DNA of 64,000 nucleotides. Origin: Phycisphaerae bacterium (GTDB lineage Bacteria; Planctomycetota; Phycisphaerae; UBA1845; UTPLA1). The notes beneath the pieces are model-generated. The model was not told where the DNA came from. It worked only from the letters and a program-made list of their open reading frames with translations, and ran no database searches. The DNA lies in the NCBI GenBank assembly GCA_019636475.1, contig JAHBXN010000013.1:1-64000 (forward strand), read 5' to 3'. The number at the start of each line of letters is the position of its first letter. The stretch's first letter is position 1. Made by a program: the position numbers and the translations under genes. Of the stretch, positions 24,517 to 34,900 are shown one piece after another.

Positions 24517-27500
24517 ATGCAGAGGCAGTGGCACTTGGACGTGATTCGGGTCGGCGTTTTGCTGTTCACGGCGACCGCGGCGACCGCGCAGCAGCCCTGG
24601 CCGGCCGAGAACTATTCAGACGCGGTGAATCTGACCAGCGTCGAAGGCCCGGGGGCGAATGATTTTCACGTCAACCTCAGCGGCGTTTTCTGGAATCCAG
24701 TCACACGAAAGTTGTGGACGTGCCGAAACGGCGGGCCGGACGGATCGAAGTTCTGGGTCCTGAAGGAGGACGGCGCCGGCGGTTTCGAAGTGGATACGAA
24801 AAACGGAAACCGCGGAGAATGGACCAATTTCGGCGATCTTGAGGACCTCACACAGGCCGATCTGAATGAGGAGACCATCTACCTTATTGTAGAGGGTGAA
24901 GAGCGAATCAAGGAATTTGATGTCTCCACCTATGGCACGGCCGTGCTGCGAAACAACTGGAACACCTCTCCGCACCTGCCGCTGTCCGGCGGCTCGGGCG
25001 CCGAGGGCATCGTGTTCGTACCCGATTCGTACCTGACCGCGGCCGGTTTCGTTGATCCCAGCGGAAATCCACGCGTCAGCCAGAACGGAATGGGAGGGTT
25101 GATGTTCGTGGCCCACCAGAACGGTGGGCGCGTGTACGTGTTCGATCTGAATCGGACAAACAGCACTTTCACGTACGTCGGCTCCTATAAGACAAACTTC
25201 AGTGAGAGTTGCGCTCTGGCGCTGGATCGATCAGACGGTCTTCTCTACATCTTCCACGGCGCAAACCACAATCGGACGGAAGTGACGACGATGGCCTCGG
25301 TGCCGTCGGGCGGTGAGCGACAGTTTGTCACGGTCACGACCTACCTGCCGCCGACCGGTTCACCTGGCAACAGCAACATGGAGGGAATCGCAGTCGTCTC
25401 GAATTCTGATTGTTCGAACAACCGCCGCAGGTTCTTTCTCGCGATCGACGATGGCGGTGCGGATTCTCTGTTCATGTTCGAGCAGTTTCCCTGCACCCAA
25501 TCGAATCCTGATGCGGACGGCGATGGTGTATTCGATGCGGACGATCAGTGTCCGAACACGCCGCCCGGCGCGACGGTAACTCCGAGCGGCTGCTCCTGCG
25601 CGCAGCTGGGGCAGACCGGACCGACGATTTCATCTCAGCCCTCTTCGGGGACTGTTTGCGCCGGCCAGACACGTCAGTTTTGCGTGGGCGCTTCAGGCAC
25701 CGGAGCGCTGAGCTATCAATGGCAGAAAGACGGCGTCAACATAAGCGGTGCAACGGCCGCTTGTTACACCGCGAATGGAGCGGGCGTTTATCGGTGCGTC
25801 GTGACCGATCTTTGCGGCAGTTCAACCAGTAACTCCGCGACGCTGACCGTCAACAGCGCGCCGAGCATCGCCTCGAATCCGAATAGCGCGGCGATCTGCG
25901 CGGGTCAGACAACGCAACTCTGCGTGAGCGCATCGGGAAGCGGAACGCTGACTTATCAATGGCGACGAGATGGCACGAACATCAGCGGCGCCACATCGGC
26001 ATGTTACACAACAGGCGCCGCGGGCAGTTACCAGTGTGTCGTGACGAACAGTTGCGGATCCGCGACGAGCGGTTCGGCAATCGTGACAGTGAATGCCGCG
26101 CCGTCGATTGATTCGCAGCCGGCGGGAGGCAGTGCGTGCAGCGGGCAGACCGTGCAACTCTGCGTGAACGCTTCGGGAACCGGGCCGATCACATATCAGT
26201 GGCAGTTGAACGGCTCTAACATTGGCGGCGCAACCTCGTCATGTTATTCCGCCGGGACGGCCGGTTCTTACCGGTGCGTCGCAACGAACGCATGCGGATC
26301 GACGACGAGCAACTCGGTCACGATCACCATCAATTCCGCGCCGTCCATCTCGACTCATCCGGCATCAGGAACGGTGTGTTCCGGTTCAACCCGGCAATTC
26401 TGTGTGACCGCGAGCGGCTCCCCAACGATGACATATCAATGGCAGCGGGATGGCGTCGATATCGCAGGCGCGACATCGTCGTGTTTTACAGCCGGACTGG
26501 CCGGCTCCTATCGTTGCGTCGTGACAAATGCCTGCGGCTCGGCCGTGAGCAATGCCGCAACTTTGACAGTAAACGGCGCTCCGGCGATTTCTTCGCAGCC
26601 GATCAGCGGAACCGCATGCAGCGGAAGCACCTTTCAATTCTGTGTGGCCGCCTTGGGCGCCGGACCTTTCACCTATCAATGGCAGCGCAACGGTGCCAAC
26701 GTGAGCGGGGCCAATTCATCCTGCTACACAACCGGCACGGCCGGTTCGTATCGGTGTGTCGTCTCAAACAGTTGCGGCAGCACGGCGAGTAATTCCGCGA
26801 ATCTCTCGATCGAAGCCACGATGCTCTGGTATCCGGACGCCGACGGAGATGGATTTGGTGCGGCCGGTGGAACAGCCCTCAGCGGTTGCACCCAGCCGCC
26901 CGGCTATGTTTCCAACAACCTCGACTGTGATGACGGGAACGCGAGTGTGAATCCGAACGCGTCTGACGTCTGCGGCGAAGATCGAAATTGCGATCGCGAG
27001 TTTCCGACCACCCGAACATGGTATCGCGACGCCGATGCGGACGGCTTCGGTGATTCTGGCACGACAGTCGTCGCCTGCGACCCGCCGAATGGCTATGTCG
27101 GCAACGCCGGCGACTGCGATGATTCAAATTCGATGGTCTATCCCGGAGCGACCGAGTTGTGTGATGGGCTGGACAATGACTGCAACCTCTTGGTGGACGA
27201 TCTGGGTGATTCGGACGGCGACGGCATCCCGGATTGCGAGGATGCATGTTCGGGTACCGCGGCCGGCCTGGTTGTCGATTCAGACGGCTGCGCATGTGAG
27301 CAGTTGAGTCCCGGAGACGACGACGGCGACGGCGTCAGCAATTGCGAGGACGCCTGCCCGTTTACTGCGGCGGGCGCCGGCGTTGATGCTCAGGGCTGCT
27401 CATGTCGCCAGATCGATTCTGGCGATGAGGACGGCGACGGTGTCGATAATTGCGACGATCAGTGCCCCGGAACTGTTGGGGGCGCGACCGTCGATGCCAA

Positions 27501-28044
27501 CGGCTGTTCGTGCACTCAGCTGGATCCGACCGACTCGGATTCTGACAGCGTACCCAATTGTGTTGACTTCTGCCCCGGAACCCCGCGTGGGGAGGCCGTC
27601 GACTCACGCGGCTGCTCGTGCAGTCAGAAGGGATCGGTGGACTCGGATTCCGACGGCGTCGATGACTGCAACGATCTGTGTCCTGGCACACGCTCTGGGA
27701 TGATGGTGGATCTGAATGGCTGCTCGTGCATACAACTCGACTCGGGAGACAGCGACCGCGATGGTGTGCCCAATTGCTTCGACGAATGCCCGGGCACTGC
27801 AATTGGCGTCGTCGTAAATGATGATGGCTGCCCCGTCGGTGAACTGACAATTCCCGACGGCGGCGGAATTAGTCCGCTTCCTCCCGATAACTCGGGCGAC
27901 TTATCCACAAGCCCGGAGCTTTCGATGCTTGGTGGATGCGGCGCGAGCAGCGCGACCTCGGCATCTGCGCTGATGCTCGCCATGCTGCTTTTTCCGTGGA
28001 AATCCTGCCGATCGCGATTTGAGAGAACAGGTCGTTGCGGTTGA
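24517..28044 (+). CDS. Surface protein: beta-propeller, five Ig-like repeats, MopE-like and thrombospondin type 3 repeats
   Basis: An exported protein of 1175 residues. A signal peptide ends near ATA-QQPW (residue 24). Residues about 25-330 resemble a beta-propeller of the esterase-like or SdiA-regulated type (LSGVFWNPVTRKLWTC, GAEGIVFVPDSY, GRVYVFDL, NMEGIAVVS). One thrombospondin type 3 loop follows (DADGDGVFDADDQCP). Residues 369-768 are five Ig-like domains of exactly 80 residues. Residues about 769-900 are MopE-like segments (WYPDADGDGFG...DCDD). Six or seven further type 3 repeats (DGDGVSNCEDACPFT) reach residue about 1108 and bind Ca2+. The C-terminus has a GGCG motif, a hydrophobic helix and a basic end, resembling Cys-containing C-terminal sorting signals. 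The ATG at 24517 has GAGG upstream. Likely function: calcium-stabilised adhesion or scaffolding. Confidence 0.85.
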   Translation: MQRQWHLDVIRVGVLLFTATAATAQQPWPAENYSDAVNLTSVEGPGANDFHVNLSGVFWNPVTRKLWTCRNGGPDGSKFWVLKEDGAGGFEVDTKNGNRGEWTNFGDLEDLTQADLNEETIYLIVEGEERIKEFDVSTYGTAVLRNNWNTSPHLPLSGGSGAEGIVFVPDSYLTAAGFVDPSGNPRVSQNGMGGLMFVAHQNGGRVYVFDLNRTNSTFTYVGSYKTNFSESCALALDRSDGLLYIFHGANHNRTEVTTMASVPSGGERQFVTVTTYLPPTGSPGNSNMEGIAVVSNSDCSNNRRRFFLAIDDGGADSLFMFEQFPCTQSNPDADGDGVFDADDQCPNTPPGATVTPSGCSCAQLGQTGPTISSQPSSGTVCAGQTRQFCVGASGTGALSYQWQKDGVNISGATAACYTANGAGVYRCVVTDLCGSSTSNSATLTVNSAPSIASNPNSAAICAGQTTQLCVSASGSGTLTYQWRRDGTNISGATSACYTTGAAGSYQCVVTNSCGSATSGSAIVTVNAAPSIDSQPAGGSACSGQTVQLCVNASGTGPITYQWQLNGSNIGGATSSCYSAGTAGSYRCVATNACGSTTSNSVTITINSAPSISTHPASGTVCSGSTRQFCVTASGSPTMTYQWQRDGVDIAGATSSCFTAGLAGSYRCVVTNACGSAVSNAATLTVNGAPAISSQPISGTACSGSTFQFCVAALGAGPFTYQWQRNGANVSGANSSCYTTGTAGSYRCVVSNSCGSTASNSANLSIEATMLWYPDADGDGFGAAGGTALSGCTQPPGYVSNNLDCDDGNASVNPNASDVCGEDRNCDREFPTTRTWYRDADADGFGDSGTTVVACDPPNGYVGNAGDCDDSNSMVYPGATELCDGLDNDCNLLVDDLGDSDGDGIPDCEDACSGTAAGLVVDSDGCACEQLSPGDDDGDGVSNCEDACPFTAAGAGVDAQGCSCRQIDSGDEDGDGVDNCDDQCPGTVGGATVDANGCSCTQLDPTDSDSDSVPNCVDFCPGTPRGEAVDSRGCSCSQKGSVDSDSDGVDDCNDLCPGTRSGMMVDLNGCSCIQLDSGDSDRDGVPNCFDECPGTAIGVVVNDDGCPVGELTIPDGGGISPLPPDNSGDLSTSPELSMLGGCGASSATSASALMLAMLLFPWKSCRSRFERTGRCG
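25621..26820 (+). repeat. Five in-frame 240-bp Ig-domain repeats
   Basis: Five tandem units of exactly 240 bp start at 25621, 25861, 26101, 26341 and 26581. Each encodes an 80-residue Ig-like domain beginning (S/T)I.S.P..G..C and containing YQW, a GA(T/N)S.CYT block and a RCVVT..CGS. strand. No insertion or deletion has occurred between units, although the bases have diverged. Confidence 0.9.
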
Positions 28045-28999
28045 ATCGTCGGAGAAACGAAATCGCATTGTCACATCTGCGGCATCGAATCGATCGCCAT
28101 TCGGCGAGTGCTGAGAAGATTGTGGAAAGGATCGCGATCGGTGTGCGAAAGTACACCGCCCCAGTTCTCAACATCCGTTAAGCTGCACCACGTAAACTGA
28201 TGTAGACCGCAGTCGTATGTCAGTCGTCCTGCTACTGATTGAGACGCGCTGCGAGAAATTTACCCGCTGTATCGGGAATTCGCCCTAATTGCGCTGGTGC
28301 CCCTCAATAAAAATGAAGTCAGGAAGGCAGTTTGAATGGCACACGTGCGTCAGTTGTTTTGCGGCCTTTCACGCTGACATCCGATAACTGACAAGTTCTG
28401 CGCGGCAAAACTCTGCTGACGCTATTCGAAACTTCTGCTGATTCCGAACACGCCAATCGCCTTCTTTCTTTTACTTTTTATTAAGAGATCGATAAGATAC
28501 GACTAACGTGGTGCCGGTGAACCGATCGTTTCGCGGCATCAAAATTGGCGGGCCGAGATGACATCTATGTGGCATCATAAATCACGAAGTTGGGAAAGTG
28601 GCGATCATGGCCGCCTGAATCTTGAGTGGGGGGTAGGGATTACATATTGCGGCGGCGTTGAAACGCCGAGAGCGAATACAGCATTTGGGCCAATGTGATA
28701 ACTCAAATCTGACTACCGCGCGGTTCATTTGACCGCCAGTCGCAGTGCGTGCGACTTTGACAGCGGACGCATGGGCTTCGTCCGCCATGCAAAGACGGCG
28801 GAACGAGCGCCGGTCCGATTTGAGTTGTCCGATCTTTTTGGAAATACCTGAAGCATCGTGGCGCGGCGCCTGGTTGTGTGCAGATTGGCACAACCCGGCG
28901 GCGCGTGCGGATCGCGCGGCATGGATCCGCACGTCGTTCTAGCGGTCAGTCAAGGCGTCGGACGGCGCATCTCTGCCAGGGAAAAAAGGAACGAAGAAA
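28045..28999. other. 955-bp non-coding spacer inside the surface cluster
   Basis: The largest gap in the window. It is locally AT-richer than its flanks (for example the run around 28460-28510), and no reading frame has a ribosome-binding site or recognisable product. It contains a small hairpin at 28653-28668 (CGGCGT/ACGCCG) and a 10-bp perfect hairpin at 28904-28933. It probably carries the promoter and leader of the first CotH gene; a small RNA or a decayed gene is possible. Confidence 0.35.
28904..28933 (+). promoter_or_regulatory. Perfect 10-bp inverted repeat upstream of the first CotH gene
   Basis: CGTGCGGATC at 28904-28913 pairs with GATCCGCACG at 28924-28933 over a 10-base loop, 66 bp before the ATG at 29000. 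It could be a leader-RNA hairpin or a protein operator. There is no T-tract, so a simple terminator is less likely. Confidence 0.4.
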
Positions 29000-31900
29000 A
29001 TGTGCAGCAATAGGATTCTCGGGGCGGTTGTTTCAGTGATCTCAATCGCGATGACGAGTGTGCATGCATTCGCCGACATCCGAATTACTGAATATATGTA
29101 CCAAGGACCGGACGGCGAGTTCGTCGAGTTGACGAATATCGGTGGGTCGGCCGTCGATATGACCGGCTGGAGTTTTGACGACAATTCGAATTTGCCCGGC
29201 TCGGTCTCCTTGTCAGCCTTTGGCTCAGTGGCTCCCGGCGAATCAGTCATTATCACGGAAAGTAGCGAGGCGGTATTTCGCGCGGCGTGGAACCTTGGTG
29301 CCGGTGTGAAGATCATTGGAGGATCGGGTGGCGCCGCCGGTCTCGGCCGCAACGATGCGATCAATGTCTGGGACGGTTCAAATACACTTATTGATCGTCT
29401 GCAGTACGGAGATCAGGACTTCCCAGGAAGCATCAGAACGCAGAATCCCAGCGGTTGGGTCTGCGCGGAGGGTGTTGGCTCAAATGATCCCTATCGATGG
29501 TTTCTCTCCGCCGTCGCGGACGCGCAGGGCTCTTTTGTTTCGACCGGCGGTGCGATTGGAAGTCCGGGAACCTATACGTCGGTTCCGTGTCCCAATGCGC
29601 CAATTCTCGACGATCGGCATCCACATCCGCAGTCCTCGGTGCCGTCACTTCCATCGGTAACCGTGACCTTCAGCGCTTCCGTGACCGGCGTAATCGCCGG
29701 CAATCTGACCGTGAATGGATCCGCTGCGACCAGTGTATCCGGCTCTGGCGCCGGGCCCTATGTGTTCACGGGTTATGCGGCGCCGGCGTCGGGTTCGGTC
29801 GCGATTTCGCTGGCATCCGGCGCGATCGTCAGCACGGTCGGCGCGATTCCGTTTGCAGGGGCCAATTGGACCGTCTCCGTCGGAATCTCGATTGTGATCA
29901 ACGAGCTGCATTATCATCCTTCCGATGCAGCGGTCGGGCCTGCCGAAGACCCTGAGCGATTGCAGTTTGTTGAATTACTCAACAACGGCGCCAGCGCCGT
30001 CAATCTGTCGGGCTGGAGTTTCTCCGGCGTGACCTATGTGTTTCCGGCCGCGACGTCGATTGCGCCCGGTGAGTACATTCTGGTCGGCGCCGACGCAGCC
30101 TTCCTCCTCTCGACGATCCCCACCATTCCAGGCGGCACGCAGGTATTCACGCTGACCTCCGGAAATTTCAGCAATTCCGGCGAGAACATCAGTCTTCGCG
30201 ATTCATCGATGAATGTGATCGACAGCGTGACCTATGCGGACGGCGGCAGTTGGCCTTCCACTCCGGATGGCGGCGGCCCTTCGCTGGAGTTGATCAACCC
30301 GTCCATGCCTAATCAGTTTGCAGGCGCCTGGCGGGCATCGGTCGGCATGAATGGCACGCCGGGCCAGCAGAATAGTCGATACGTCGCGCAGCCCGCGCCG
30401 ATTATCGATTCACCATCGCACTCGCCGTCGATCCCCGCTCCCAATACGCCGGTCACGGTTCGCGTTCAGGTCATCGACGACGGCATCGTTCCTCCGGCGG
30501 TCACGCTGAACTATCGCCAGGACGCGGCCAGCCCCGGAGCGTACTCCACGGTCTCCATGCTCGACGACGGTCTTCATGGTGACGGCGAGGCCGACGACAC
30601 GATTTACGGAGCGATACTCCCCGGATTGGCGAATAATGCCCAGTACGATTTCTTCATCACCGCATCGGACGGTAATTCGTTGTCGACCCATCCTCTGAAC
30701 CATCCGTCGGCAAACCCCCTGTGCAGTTCGATCGGTTGCGACACGGATGTGATTCCGGATTGCGTCGTGTGCCAGACCCTTCTGTGCAAGTTCTCGGGCG
30801 AGACGCTTCCGACGGACGCTCCGGTTTACCACATTCTCGTTCGGCTGGCCGACAAGGCTGTTCAGGAGGCACTGGTCTGCAACACGAGTTCCACCGCGTT
30901 TGATCCTTGCAAGAAGGAATTTGACGCCACCTTCATCGATCAGAACGGAAACGTCTTTTACAATGCAACAGAACGCTATCGCGGTCAGAGCAGCATCACA
31001 CTGTTTCCAAAGTCCTATCGCGTCGATTTTCCATCGAACAATCGGCTTCAATCCGTGCTGGGCTTTCCCGTGCGCAAGCTCGTGTTGAATGGGAATCAGC
31101 CCACGCGTCAGAAGCTGGGATTTGATATTTTCCGTAATGCCGGAGCGCCCGCGTCCAAATCCGAGTTTGTGCGCTTGCGCTACACAGGAATCAATTACGA
31201 CACCACCTCGATCGGTTCGAATGGTTTCAACGGCCTCTATGCCTGCATCGAACAGCCTGACAGTGATTTTCTGGATTCTCAGAACAATCTCGTCGTTCCC
31301 AACCGTGGGACGACGTCTGATGGAAATCTCTATCGCGGCGAAAACACGGCGAATTTCGACTGGCGCGGATCCGATCCCGCGCCCTATCGCGTCAACATGT
31401 GGGGACGCAACGGATACTCAAAAGAAAATAACGAGACAGAGGACGTCTGGACCGATCTGATTCCGCTGCTCGATGCCATGAACAACTCGCCGGCCGCGAA
31501 TTACGCGGCCAACGTCGCGGCACTACTGAACGAAGATGAGTGCCTTCAGTATTTTGCGATTCATAACATTCTCGCGAACAAAGAGGGCGGTATCTACCGC
31601 GACACCGGAGACGACTATTACCTGTATTTCAATCCGCCCGGCCATCCGGACGGTTACGACGCCCGGTTCATCACGTGGGATACCGACTCGGTCCTGATCG
31701 ATTCCAATACCGAAACGATCTGGCGAACCGGCAATCAGAATAACACCATCGCAACGATCCGAAACTTCATCCGCCACAACGCGTTTGCTCCGATCTTCGT
31801 GAAGGAGATTTCGGATCGGATCAACACCGGGTCATTGTCGATTGCAAACTTCAACGCCCTGATCGATTCCTATCCTGATGGCGCATTCTTCACATCCGGC

Positions 31901-34900
31901 GGCAGCGCCAGCCAGCCTAGGACCCGGCAGCAGTTCAAGGACTGGTATGCCGCGCGCGTGGCATTCATTAATAACGAGATCATCGACAACCTGACGTTGA
32001 CCGGCGTGCCCTCATCGCCGTATACCAATGCAAATCCCATCTTGAACCTGAGTGGTCAGCTCAATCAGGCCGGCACACACAACATCACCGTAAACGGCGT
32101 GCAGGCCGATTTCAGTGTGTTCGCTGGAACCTGGTCGTACGCTTACACGCTCTATCCCGGCATCAACAAGATCACCGTCAGGTCCTTCGATCGCGCCGGC
32201 GCGGAGATGCAGAGCATCACGAGCACGGTGCTCTACGAACCTCCGTTCGCAAATCCCGGGCTTCGACTCACCATGCCGACGCGCATGGTCGACAGCAAAA
32301 CGCTCACGATTCGCGCCGACATTCTCGACGCTCTCGGAGGCATTAACTGGACAAACTGCAACCAGCTCGGCACCGTCAGTGCGACGCGCCTGTCGGATGG
32401 CAGCAACGTGCCGACTTCGATCACCGTATTCGAAACCCTGAACGCCGGGGCCGGCGGCGGTACGCCACCAGCCGACTCAATCCGGTTCTATAACGGCGTT
32501 GGTAGCGTCTCAATCACGCTGGATCAAGGCGCTGCAACGCCGCCCGGTGACATCCTCGTGACCGTCACCGTCGGGGCGATGAGCGCGTCCAGGATCGTCG
32601 AAGTCCTCGATGGCGATGAGCCCGGCCTGTTCAGAAATCTCTCAGGCGCGCTCTCCGGTGCCGATCTCACGTGGGGACCCGGCGACGGTGTCATTCACCT
32701 GACGGGAGATGTGACGGTGAATGGCGGCAATACACTGACCATTCTGCCCGGCACGCTAATCATGGTGGATTCAGGACCGGTCAACAACGGCGTCGCCATC
32801 AATGCGACAGGGGGCGGGCGTATCAGTGCTCCGGGCACGCGATCGGAGCCGGTTTTCTTCTTTCCAACGGCCGGCCCGGCGGCCATGGTTCTGCCGCAAA
32901 ACGCTCAGAACAATGATCCTTCATGGCGTGGCATCTACCTGCAGGATAACGGGTCATCGACGTTTGCATTTACGATGCTCACGGGTGCGGGTAACGCGAT
33001 CGTGTCGAGCCATCCTCGACCGCCGATTATTCGAACGCTCAATTCCCACAATCTGACCATGACTGACTGCGTTTTCGCGGACTGCCCGGGTATGGTCACC
33101 TCGGCACTCAGCGGCGCAAGCGGCACCTATGTGTTCCAGCGGTGCCTGTTCTCGCGCGTCGGCATCGGCGGTGAATGGCTCGGCACCGGCGTCAGTCTGA
33201 CAATTGAGGACACTTGGTTCACCCGCATCGGCCGGGCGCCGGAACCCAATGGCGTCGATGGCGATATCCTTCACCTCGATCGGCCGGGTAATTCCTACAA
33301 CATTCGACGCTGCATCATGACCGACTGCGGCGATGACGCGATCGATCACAGCACGGGCGCGCAGCCTGTGATTCAGAGTTGCATCATCTACGACCTGCGT
33401 GACAAGGTCGTGAGTCTCGACGGCAGTGCCGGCGGCACCATCACGATGACGAATTGTCTGATGTTTAGTGCGCCGGGAGGCGTGCGGTGCGCCGGCGAGG
33501 CGGCCATTCTGACAAACTGTACGCTTGGTACGAACACAAACGTAAATGGCCAGGCCTGCGCCGGCTCATCCATTCAAAAGTGCATCCTGTGGACGAATAG
33601 CGCAGACACCTGCTGCGGCGCGGTCGATTACACGATTGTCGGTAATCCGGGCCATCTCGGCTGTGGTGTCGGCAACCTCTCCACCAATCCGCTCTTCGTC
33701 AACACCAGTTGTAACTACAACCTGCAAGCCGGTTCGCCGGCGCTCACAGCCGGTCCGGGCGGCAGCCGCATTGGCTGGCTTGGCTTCCCCTTCCCGACGG
33801 GCGGTTGTGCCGAAAACACGGACTGTGATGACGGTGACGTCTGCACGACGGATGTCTGCAACAGCGGCGTCTGCGAGAATACGCCGATACCCGGCTGCTG
33901 TCACTTCAGCGGCGACTGCGACGACGGCAATCCATGCACGATTGATGCCTGCGATGCCAACTCTTGCAGCTTTACCCCGACTGATTGCAGCGACAACGAC
34001 GCCTGCACGGTGGACTCATGTGATTCGGGCACGGGCTGTCAGCACGTCGCCGTCAATTGCGACGACAACAATCCATGCACCGTTGACACCTGCGATCCGC
34101 AGTTGGGTTGCGTGCATACACCTGTCCCCTGCCCGCAGGGCCAGTCCTGTAATCCCGTATCCGGGCAATGCGAGGCGGCGCCGGTCACATTGACCTTCCG
34201 TCAGGATGTCAACAGTTACGCCGGAACGCAGGACACATTCCTCCAGGAGGCGACGCCGACCGTGGTCAACGGCGCACTGGATCGCTGGGAATGGGACGCA
34301 AGCGATCCGGGCACAACCAATCAGCGGAACGTCGGCCTCATCCGATTCGACAACATCTTCGGACCCGGCGCCGCCCAGATTCCGCCGGGAGCGTCGATTC
34401 AGTCGGCGACGTTGACAGTCGTCGTGGTAGATGCCAGTGCGGGGTCGGCTGGAAGTGTTCACGAAAGCCTCGCGGATTGGGCCGAGGCGTCAGCGAATTG
34501 GAACAACTTCGGCGGCGAGCCCGGCGTTCAAGGCGACGAGACCGGCAGCCTGGTCGCCAGTGCTCCGACTGCACTCGGCTCGGCCAATATCAACGTCACG
34601 TCAAGTTTGCAGGCATGGATCAGCAATCCCTCGGCGAACTACGGATGGTTGTTCATCCCGAACGCGACGGACGGAGTCGAAGTGCATTCGAGCGAGGCCG
34701 CGGTGATTACGAATCGGCCGTTGCTGAGTGTGACATACACCTTGCCGTCTTGCGACGATCCTGGTGATTGCGATGATGGCGACCCATGCACCGACGATGC
34801 CTGCGTCAACAATCTCTGCGAGAATACACCGATCGACTGCGATGACAATGACGATTGCACCGCGGATACATGCGAAGGCGGCAACTGCGTTCACACGCCG

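Noticed and set aside
25621-26820. Regular 240-bp periodicity as a possible CRISPR or satellite array
   Set aside because: The units are in frame, diverged and encode Ig-like domains; there are no short identical repeats with unique spacers.
28582-28932. A 116-codon minus-strand frame in the large spacer
   Set aside because: It has no ribosome-binding site, an erratic Cys/Arg/Pro composition and no recognisable domain, and its start lies in the inverted repeat at 28904-28933.
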